Source of the DNA: Shinisaurus crocodilurus
Lineage: Eukaryota; Chordata; Lepidosauria; Squamata; Shinisauridae
Reading direction: 5' to 3'
Assembly (NCBI GenBank): GCA_021292165.1
Contig: CM037878.1
Coordinates: 3,906,001 to 3,970,000 of the forward strand
DNA: 64,000 nucleotides
Shown piece by piece: positions 55,993 to 64,000 of this stretch. Below the pieces are notes generated by a model that had not been told where the DNA came from, searched no databases, and worked only from the letters and a program-made list of their open reading frames with translations. How positions within the stretch are numbered: position 1 is the first letter of the stretch; every line of letters begins with the position of its first letter. Both the position numbers and the translations under genes were made by a program.

Positions 55993-57782
55993 ACTTATCA
56001 CCCCTGTACCTTCATGCTCATGTTGAGGGTGGCTATTTTCAACATCCACTGACATTTTTTTGCATTTGCGTAGCAGGCATTAAGAATGGCACCTGCTTGA
56101 GTGTAAATTGTTCTGCCCGTTATTCTGGCTCATGGGCTATGGCAGTTATAAACAGATACAGATACAGCCGATGAATTGGGCCCCCCCGAGAGCATTCACA
56201 CGAAGAACTGCCACTTGGTGGCTTTGCCATCCTCAGAAATTCATCTGAATCCAACCTTCGTGGGAGAGGAAATGGCCAGTGGTTCTCTGCCTTTAAAAAA
56301 AAAAAGACTAAAGTGCTTCCTTCTCTCGGTTTTCCTTCAGTGCTCAGTCCCAGAGAGTCTCCCCTGTGGCGGATAGCTGAGTGCCCAAGGCTTCCTTGTC
56401 ATCAGAAGCTGGTGGAGTTTGTCGAACATCCAAGACAGTGTCTGTGTTGTGGAAGGTTTCACGAGGAAAACAAATCTGCCGCCACGCCCGTTCCGCCTCC
56501 CCTTTCCTGGCCACGTGCCACATTCCTCAGTCCCGTCCCGAGCAGTTGAGCTACAGAGACCGCCTGCAATTTCACACGGCGAGGTCCTTAGCCGGATCTT
56601 AGCCCTCTCATTCTTGCGCAGGCCTGCCAAACTGGGGCAGCGGCCCGGAGCATCGCAAAGAGCAGAGCAAACGAAAAAGGAACGCGTTGCTAGAACAAAT
56701 CATATTAACCTACAGAGAGACCCCAGAGCGCCTGTAACCCCCCAGGGAGGGTTTCTGGCATCCATCAAATGTTCTGCTGAACCCAAATGCAGCCCTGCAA
56801 GCTCAGCACCGGTGATGAAAGATCCAGGTGCACTCAGGGCCTCAACTGATTTCCTCGGCAATGCAAAGGAGCCAGTCAACATGAAGGAGCCAAACAGGGA
56901 AGGACTTAGCTAGGGTTTCATTTCTAAAACGGCCACGACCGGGTTTAAAGTTGCATCCTCTCTAACCGAAGGGCCCCGTGTGTACATGGGCTTATTGTGG
57001 TTACCAAATGGGAAGAAGAAGAAGACAGTGCTCTGCACATGCTCAGAGGCATCTTTCTTTTACTAAGAAAGCGTGGGTACTTTCTGCCATAGATTAAGTC
57101 CTGGACCTGAGAAGCTGCTACGGTGAAGCTTAGCAACCAGTACGAACATGGGATGTTTACATCAGGGTTTTTTGTTTCTTAAATCCCTTTTCAATAAGTG
57201 ATATGACCAGGAGTTATTCAAAGCCAGAACTCACCCCCCTAAACCATTTTTCCCCCAGTAGGAAGAATAGAACACAGAGTGCCCCATAACATATGCAGAG
57301 TTCCTTTTCCTCATACCTCTCAGGCTGTACACATCTAGAGTCAGGGAAAAGGCCTTCCAGGTCAAAAATGAGATTCCCAAAGAGAACTGAACCCCAGAAC
57401 CTGATTTTAGAAACTGATCAGTCAGCACAACCAAATGTTCATTAACAACAAGGAGAAGCCAGGGGTGCTGAGGGACCTCTGACCCTCCAGATCAGAGAAA
57501 TACAGATTTTGTTGAATCCGTTCTGTGTGTGTTTCGCGGATCGTCAGGCATCTTTCATTCTCTTGTCCTCTCATTGACAGAAGTGGATTCCCCCCCCCCC
57601 TTTGGAAAAGCACACAAAAACATCTGCCACAGTTTATGTAACTTTTGCTGGCACAAAACATGTTGCGTATTTTTCTGAGCTCAGTGTACAACCAATGAGC
57701 AGAGCGCACACACAAAAAGAGTGCTACACAGCTGAGGCTGAAGAAAGATGCATAAAATGTGTTTCTTTTTTTAAAAAAAAAT

Positions 57783-57785
<3 letters not shown>

Positions 57786-57822
<37 letters not shown>
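57786..57822. repeat. (TA)n microsatellite
   Basis: An uninterrupted TA run. Confidence 0.95.
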
Positions 57823-57823
<1 letters not shown>

Positions 57824-57884
57824 CATATTTTCCAGTAACTTTTGCTTTTGCATATGACTAAATTCCGGAAAGTATAAAAATGGT

Positions 57885-58010
57885 CTGGAAGTCCGCGGAA
57901 TCGATGCGACTCAGAAGCTGCTGGTTTGCTGCGGAATTTGTGGGTCGGATTCATAGAAATCTGAAGTCATTTGACCCATTCCAGATTTCTCTGACATCCG
58001 TATTCTAGAT
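57885..58010 (-). mobile_element. Fragment of the same old hAT-like family
   Basis: The reverse complement contains GGATGTCAGAGAAATCTGG and a GAATCCGACC-like block matching the start of 54288. Confidence 0.55.
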
Positions 58011-58049
58011 GCTATTAGACTTCAGCTCCCATCATCCTTGACCATTGGC

Positions 58050-58179
58050 CAGCCTCCCTCAACCTGGTGCCCTCCAAAGGTGGTGGACTGCAACTCCCAT
58101 AATCCCCAGCATAGCCGGCTGGGGGATTATGGGAGTTGTAGCCCAATACTTCTGGAGGGCACCAGACTGGGGAAGGCTG
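58050..58179. mobile_element. MITE, CAGCCTTCCCC family, near intact
   Basis: A 130-bp inverted repeat. The target duplication CCATTGGC/CCATTGAC has one mismatch (58042-58049, 58180-58187). Confidence 0.85.
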
Positions 58180-58799
58180 CCATTGACCAATGCTGGCTGG
58201 GGCTGATAGGAGTTGGAGTCATATAACATTCCCTACCCCCGATATAATACCTGAACCTGAGGACTTCTTAAGTGAGACACTGCGCTTGATTTGCAGAATT
58301 CAGACCGAATTCAATTCCAGGACTCACGCCGAGATATGAAGAGGTAGGTCTTTGTAAGTGTGGCTGCCTCTGAGCATGTGCAAAGGGCATGGAATAACTG
58401 CAGTCAGCTACTCATCTGGAAAAGCCATCCATACACAATAACACACCCAAAGTTCTAACATTATGAGGTTTCTCACTGGAAAGGAGGAAGGATGTCTTCT
58501 TCTTCTTCACACAATGTGGAAATAAGTTATAAAACTCACCGCTACAAGATGTGGGGAAGATGGCCACTAGCTCAGATGGGTTTTGTTAAAAGACATATCA
58601 GCAGCAATGAGCCATCAGAGCTCAATGGAGCCTCTATCTCCAGAAGCAGTCCACCTCTGAATAGCAGATGCTAGGGACAAATGAAGGCGGGGGCTCATCG
58701 CCTTGCATGGCCTGCCCGTGAACTGGCCCCGGCTGGAAAGGGCAGGCTAAACAAAATGGACCTTGGTCCAGCCACCTGCGTTCTTTGGCATGAGAGGGC

Positions 58800-59165
58800 C
58801 AGGGAGGTTCGAGCTTGCTGAAGTTCTCAAAACTTCACTCGGCTCGGCTGGCTCTTGTTCTCATTGCAACCTGTTTTTTTGGTTCGCTTGAATGGTAAAA
58901 TTGTTCCTTTCTAACGGAGACAGTGTGCATTTCTGCACACGTTTCTCGCATCCCAGCACCTCGACCGGATGCCCGCGGGAACTTCCCCGTTCCTTTTGCC
59001 GTGTCCACATTCCTCTGCATGCAAGAGGTTGCTCTCTTCCCTGGCGTGAATGGGCAGCTGGCATGCACAGGGGGCTGAATGAGCCAGATCCAAACTTAAG
59101 AGTATAGACCCGTTGAAATCACGGGACGTAAGTCCGTCGTGACAATGGGTCTGCTACCGTAAGTA
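58800..59165. mobile_element. Old dispersed repeat upstream of TP63 exon 1 donor
   Basis: GTTCGAGCTTGCTGAAGTTC...GTGTGCATTTCTGCACAC resembles the 30912 and 7800-8200 class of diverged elements. The boundaries are unclear. Confidence 0.35.
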
Positions 59166-59583
59166 TGACTTAAGCCTGAGCCAACCCTCTGTGTGCACAT
59201 CAGAGGGTACGTGGCGTTCGGGAACCGGGACGCCTGACTATTCCTGTGGTTTGGAACGTCGCTACAATTTACTCGGTTTCTTCTTTGGACCTCCCAGACT
59301 CCCGGGTAGGGTGTGTGCATCTTCTCGTGTCTTCTGTTTTGCTGGCATGGATCTGAGGTCCTTTCTCGTTTTCAGTCACTTTGCCTGACACTTGTCAAAC
59401 GATCTGTCCTCAAGGCAAGGTTTTTTTTGGTACACCTTCCCTAGTATTTACTGAACACAGTGAGGAGGCAGCTGCCAAGGAGGAAAGAGGAGGGATGTCT
59501 AAAATGGAACAATAACTAATTGGGAAGCCAAAAATAATCATCAGCTCCATGGAGTGTGAAGCGAGTAGCATATTTCTCCTTAC

Positions 59584-59608
59584 ACGCACACACACACACA
59601 CACATACA
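59584..59608 (+). repeat. (AC)n microsatellite
   Basis: GCACACACACACACACACAT, about 90 bp into intron 1 beyond the exon 1 donor. Confidence 0.9.
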
Positions 59609-59704
59609 CAGCCCAGCATCAGCAGCTGCCACCATCTGATAGCAGGAGAGATTTTAAAAAATTACACACGGCCAGCAGAAACGCAAAGGGGTGGACGGAC
59701 TCAC

Positions 59705-59766
59705 CGCGGGAGGCAGGCATCGGGGCAGCAAGGCAAGGCGGAGTACGGTGCAGGTTCAAAATTCAT
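59705..59766 (-). CDS. TP63: TP63 exon 1, coding part (TA isoform start)
   Basis: First coding exon of p63, a p53-family nuclear transcription factor needed for stratified epithelium and germline quality control. Reading leftwards, the ATG at 59766-59764 opens MNFEPAPYSALPCCPDACLP plus two bases of an arginine codon. An ACTCAC on the plus strand (59699-59704) is a GTGAGT donor. The start is supported by an in-frame TGA 19 codons upstream (59823-59821) and a purine at -3 (GAGGAAATG). Mammalian TAp63, as I know it, also begins MNFE and keeps the CPD motif and the closing R, but the residues between differ. The 62-nt phase-2 end fits exon 2 exactly. The exon is too short to show up as a long open frame. 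The match rests on the MNFE start, the splice phase and the link to exons 2 and 3. Confidence 0.88.
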
Positions 59767-59960
59767 TTCCTCCCCAAGGTCCTCTTTGGGTGTAAATGGA
59801 GCACAATCAATAAATATCTCTCAGCCTATAAGGTCAGCCAGCCAAAAGCAATAGGGTCAAGTGGCATTTGATTTTCTGAGAGTTCTTTTACACTTGCAAA
59901 GGGGTGGAGCCTCCCAGGGGCCTGGCCAATGGGATTCATCCAGTGACCCCGAGCATTGCA
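59767..59960 (-). promoter_or_regulatory. TP63: TP63 TA 5' UTR and candidate proximal promoter
   Basis: This non-repetitive segment lies directly upstream of the TP63 ATG. On the minus strand it carries a TATA-like CTTATAGG about 60 nt before the ATG (plus strand 59826-59833). It also has a CACCC-type GGGGTGGAGC (near 59900) and a CCAAT word (plus strand, near 59925). An in-frame TGA at 59823-59821 closes the reading frame upstream. The transcription start cannot be fixed from sequence. If the TATA-like box is used, the 5' UTR would be short (about 30-40 nt). The human TAp63 leader is also short before a GAGGAAATG context, as I recall. Confidence 0.5.
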
Positions 59961-61883
59961 CACTGTCGCTCTATCTGAGGCCGGCCAGCATCTTCTGGCA
60001 ACGTTTCTCATCCCACCCACCCACCCCCTGCCTGCCTGCCTGCCTGCCTGCAGCAGCCGGTGGTGGCCACACTTTGGGAAGTGGTCCAGGACACCTCTGA
60101 ACTTCTGATCTCTCTGCCCATTGGTTGTTTCCACCGGATGACATCAGTGCTTAATTTGGGCCACGCAGAAACTCGGGGGGCCCTTCGCCTTCGTCTCGAG
60201 TGGGTCCCAGCGGCAGGACGGTGATGCATCTTTCATTTTCAGCTGTCGCTCGGGGAAACTCTGAGCGACGGGATTTTTTCTTCTTACATCATTGGCCCGT
60301 TGCTTTCCTGTTTTAACCATTGTGGTTTTAAACAAACATCAGAACTTTGGGAAACCCCTCTGATAAAATTCATTTAAGTCAGAACAGAAGTGCCTTGATT
60401 ACTGACATCATCTTCTTGATTCCATCGCAAAGTTCTTTTGAATGCTATTTCAAATATCCCGGCGAGGGCTGTCGATGCATGTTCTGCTCGCCATTGCCAG
60501 CCAGGGTTTTCTCCAGCGGGGCTGGCCCGACCATTCGGCCGAGTAAAGCGGTCTCCTCAGGTGGCAAATGCTGGGGGCTGTGGTGGCAGCTCTCCCCCCC
60601 ATCCCTGGTCATTCTCCCTGAATCCTCCAGCCATCTGGCTGGCTCGCTGGCAGGACTAGTCACGATGTATCACAAACCGGACCATCGGGAACGGCCGCTG
60701 GGCAAGTGAGCAGGCAGAGAAGCAGCCAGGCCACGAATTCCAGAGTGCGCATGCACTGCTCTGCTTGTAGCAAGCAGGATCCGGGCAGAGCAGTGCGCCA
60801 GGTGTAGGAGGAGAGAGCCTGCCCTGTGCCCCCAAAGTGGAGTCTCCCAGGCACTCCAGAGCGGGGACGCTGGCCTGTCGTCAGTGTCGGAGGAAGATCC
60901 GGGAGCCAGCCTGGTCGGCTTTTGTGCAAGGTGGTGGGAGGCACTATTTTGTCCTTCACCTCAGACAGCCAAATGTCTTGGGCAGTCTCTGGGTTGGTGT
61001 GTGTCCTTCACAGCAAACACATTGGATATACGGCTATTTTAAAATGATTCTCAAGGATGGAAATGTGAACGGGGGAGGGCTGCCCCACATGGAATCTAAT
61101 CCGCCATGTTTTGTGTGTGTGTGTTTGTGTGGGGTGTAGCTGAGAGAAATCAGCAAGTTCTACAGTGGAAAACTGAGATATAAATAGATCCGATCAGCAC
61201 AGAGAAGAAAACAAGTGTTACAACGCCGGCTTCGTAGTGTAAACGTAACCTATTTCCATTAGTTCCTTGTTGTCTCGTCCAATAGGACAGGGCTGTAAAC
61301 CTAAACCAGTTTTGTGGTTTGGGGGCGAATGAATGAAGTATTAATCAGGAGCTAAATTAAAATGGATTCCAGGGAGGAAAAAATACCGCCCGTGGAGCAG
61401 CGAGTGGATGCCTCGGTCGCTTGCGTACCCATGATGCATTTGGATGCTGCCAGTACTGGCAGTTATGCCAACCTCCTTAATGGGGGTTACGGGTCCCCCT
61501 TACGCGAAGACACAGGGGAACAAGAAGGCCTCCTCGTACTTCCCTCATGGGGAATTTTGGATGGAAGGCTTGTCACATGGAATAAAAATCTCCTTTGCTG
61601 CTTGTGCCTGAGTGGCAGGAGGAGGCTATTTAAAACTTGACATTCTCCACCACCCACCCAACATCTGTGAATTGTGAACCCAAGGAAAAAAAAAATACTC
61701 TCTGTTTCTTTGGTCTGGGTCCAAGCAGCAGAGAGTGCTTGGCTGCCGCTACACGAATGGCAGTCGCTGAAGAAAATGTTTGGAATAATTTTCAATTAGT
61801 GCAATCCTGTATCTGCTGCCGTTCAGTCAAAAGCAGAGCAAGAGGGGAAAGGCACCAATGTACAAACAAAAACGAAAGAGAAA

Positions 61884-62129
61884 GAAGTCTCAGGTGCCAA
61901 TTAAAACAGTTTATTGCCCAATGCGTTTCCGTTGACACCTTCGTCGGGGGCCAAATGTTTTTCCAAATGGGATAGAAAAGAATTCTTTGGCCATCTCCTG
62001 AGTATGATACGAGATAGCCAAAGGATTCTTTTCTATCGCATTGGGAAAAAGTTTTGGCCCCCGACAAAGGTGTAAACCGAAACACGTTGGGTTGGGCAAT
62101 AAACTCTTTTAATTGGCACCTGAGACTTT
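61884..62129. repeat. Inverted repeat with possible Penelope-type ends
   Basis: Two arms of about 115 bp (AAGTCTCAGGTGCCAATTAA and inverse) surround a short loop near 62000. Each arm contains a CGACGAAGGTGTC / CCGAAACACG type motif recalling vertebrate Penelope-like elements. Confidence 0.7.
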
Positions 62130-62703
62130 GTTCAGTCAAAAGGCCTTCCAAGCGGACAACCACACACACACAAACATTTAAAACACTTTTTTTTAAAAAA
62201 AGAGTAGTGACTTATTGAGGAGATCCTTTCCTAGAAGACATTGTCAGAAATGCAGTATCAGCATGTTGTTTTGGATCGTTTGCAAAACTGTGTGGTTGAA
62301 TTGTTACAGGCACACACACACACCCCATCCCAATTCAGAATGGTTTTTAGAGGCCAGATATGCAAATGTATTTCACGACCCATCTGCTTTTTGTTTTTGT
62401 TTAAATTTTTTAAAAAGCAGTGTCTGTGCAGTGGGATCAGGGCTATGGCGCACAGGGAAATTGAAGTGCTACAGACGCCACAATGGGAAGGGAGCTAGAC
62501 CCTGAAGAATGCCAACTCCAGAAAATCACAGGAACAATGTTTTATGAGGCACCTGCAAAAGGCCAACCCCCCCCCCCACAAAAAACCCAAGGCTGCAGTC
62601 TTCCTGGGAAAGGTCCCGAATAAGAGGGATTGTCTCAGGCGTATGGGCACCGTTGGAGCATCAGGGCATGTTGTCTGGTCGTGGGAGGGGGGGCAACCCC
62701 TAG

Positions 62704-62739
62704 TGATGTATGCATACCTGGTGATGTATGCATACCTGG
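62704..62739 (+). repeat. 18-bp tandem duplication
   Basis: GTGATGTATGCATACCTG twice. Confidence 0.93.
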
Positions 62740-62835
62740 TGGGGTGCTCACCTTGTGCTCAGCGAGCACCCCTGCCGCTCGACTCCCCCCGCGGCGACGA
62801 TTCATGCTCCGGCCGGATTTTCCCGGGATCCAGAA

Positions 62836-62975
62836 GTGACACGACGGGACCCTGGTGCTGCTTTTCCCACGTAAATATCATAGAAAACCACCTTAACACT
62901 GCCGTGTGGCCGTGTTAAGGTGGTTTTCTATGATATTTACGTGGAAATAGCAGCACCAGGGTCCCGTCGCGTCAC
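62836..62975. repeat. Hairpin 1, 64-bp arms
   Basis: GTGACACGACGGGACCCTGG...CTTAACAC pairs with GTGTTAAGG...GGTCCCGTCGCGTCAC across a 12-bp loop. Confidence 0.92.
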
Positions 62976-62980
62976 TTTCC

Positions 62981-63084
62981 CCCTGGCGCTGTGGTTTTAG
63001 CGTAAATACCATAGAGAACCAACCTTAAAACAGCCGTTTTACTGTGGTTCTCCGGTATTTACGCTAAAACCACAGCGCCGGGGA
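62981..63084. repeat. Hairpin 2, adjacent
   Basis: CGCTGTGGTTTTAGCGTAAA pairs with TTTACGCTAAAACCACAGCG; related in layout to hairpin 1 (GTAAATACCATAGA versus GTAAATATCATAGA). Confidence 0.9.
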
Positions 63085-63983
63085 CCCGGAGGTTCCTCTC
63101 CCCGGCTCCTCTCCGGGGAGATGTGCGGAGCCGGGGAGAAGGTAAGTGCTGCGGGGGTGAGTTTGCCCCTTGCTTCCACCCCAATCGAGCTTTCAGTACA
63201 TCCCTAGTAGCAACCCTACTCTGAAGGACACGGAGAAATCCTTGTTGAGCAAAGAGGGAGAGAGACTCAGTATGTGACTCTCCAAGGTTTTAAGTAACAA
63301 AAAGACTTATTCACCACCCATCTCTGAGGGCCCACATTGCCAGGCTTTCGCGGGGAAGACCATCTGCTTTCAGGGTTGGGTCTGGTTTTAGGGTGGCCAT
63401 GTGTCCTCTATGACAGAGGATAGTCCTCTCTTTGAATGGCTGCCAGGGGACCATCCTCTATTCTGAAGGTGTCCTCTGCTTGAAGGGCTGTCCAGTCCCA
63501 AGTCCAGTTTGAAGATCAAGAACCCACAGAAGGAAGAGCTGAAGGGCATCAGGAGCCCTCTGGACAGCAGACAGAGCAAGGCCCACAGGCCACAGGCCTC
63601 CACACGATGGTGAGGTGTGCTGTATTTCTGTTTAAATTATAGTAATTATTTCTAAATGTGTATCTATACATATAAATGAGCATATGCAGATTTTGTGCAA
63701 ATGAGTGTCCTCTTTTTTTGTGTGTGTGGTGCGGGTGCTTGGCGATTGAGAAGTGGGCCCCCGTAGCCTGGTTGCTTCACCAGCCCTCACTAAGTGGCCC
63801 ATAACAGAGTGCTGTTTCCGCCCAGGGGGGCTCGCCGGCACCGGCACCGCCTCCGGCTACTCCTGTGACTCTGGGCTGCTCGCTGCCTGTATGTCTTCTG
63901 ACCTCTGCCTCCCAACTGCTTTTTAGCCCTGCTCGGGCTAAGGCCTGCCAACCCATAGCCCTCACATGATGGGGATGCATCCT

Positions 63984-64000
63984 GTCATCATCAGGCGATC
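63984..64000 (-). mobile_element. Start of another copy of that LINE tail
   Basis: ATCATCAGGCGATC at the window edge is the same 3' tail as at 51240. The rest is outside the window. Confidence 0.6.

Larger units (their letters stand above)
31536..59704 (-). other. TP63: TP63 intron 1
   Basis: An intron of 28,169 bp with canonical ends (GTGAGT...CACAG). It is filled with CR1, L2, Sauria SINE, 5S-SINE and hAT-type insertions, listed separately. Stretches where I see no recognisable repeat or gene include 31590-32060, 32380-33600, 34850-36140, 38810-39235, 39790-41195, 44950-46275, 47710-48645, 48880-49740, 50540-51230, 53500-54285 and 55995-57780. Regulatory elements of TP63 could sit in these, but nothing in the sequence alone singles one out. 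Confidence 0.9.
59961..64000 (-). other. 5' flank of TP63
   Basis: Upstream of the promoter. A (CCTG)n run lies near 60030-60050, an inverted repeat at 61884-62129 and two hairpins at 62836-63084. Positions 60060-61880 and 63180-63980 show no exon or repeat that I can name. No neighbouring gene is visible. Confidence 0.6.

Overview
This is a eukaryotic, vertebrate window with no bacterial gene organisation. The repeats point to a squamate reptile, most likely a lizard. They include Sauria-type SINEs (tRNA-like head, tail ending in GGGTATAAATATAATAAATAA), CR1 LINEs with the ATTCTATGA tail, L2-like LINEs, and many short palindromic DNA transposons with 8-bp target duplications. The species cannot be fixed from sequence alone.

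The only host gene I can support is the 5' part of TP63 (tumour protein p63, TA isoform), read on the minus strand. Exon 1 (59705-59766) starts ATG AAT TTT GAA and ends at a GTGAGT donor. Exon 2 (31407-31535) carries the transactivation helix. Exon 3 (28303-28435) ends ...DPMW before GTAAGT. The three exons join in frame (2+1 nt and 2+1 nt split codons) into 107 codons. Intron 1 is about 28.2 kb, intron 2 about 3.0 kb, and intron 3 runs off the left edge. Positions above 59767 are 5' UTR, promoter and upstream flank. I found neither the delta-N first exon nor exon 4 here.

Region by region. Positions 1-28302 are intron 3. They hold CR1 and L2 copies, two intact copies and one broken copy of an unusual element packed with GAGTC/GACTC words, several CAGGGCCGG-ended hAT-like elements, mariner-type and Harbinger-type MITEs, and many palindromic MITEs. 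One hAT-like element (21916-22736, perfect 8-bp target duplication) appears to carry a captured first exon of an unrelated membrane protein. Positions 28436-31406 (intron 2) hold a rearranged L2 and SINE pieces. Positions 31536-59704 (intron 1) hold two 5S-rRNA-headed SINEs with CR1-like tails, a mosaic MITE cluster (36851-37613) that looks built by template switching, large inverted repeats (43464-44548; 51236-52714), and stretches of apparently unique DNA. Positions 59767-64000 contain the candidate promoter, a 245-bp inverted repeat and two tandem hairpins.

Nearly all the long open frames here are LINE remnants or frames running through palindromes, not genes. The most interesting signals are the divergent TA-domain exons of TP63, the GAGTC element family, the exon capture, and repeated evidence that perfect hairpin MITEs seed local duplications and templated rearrangements.
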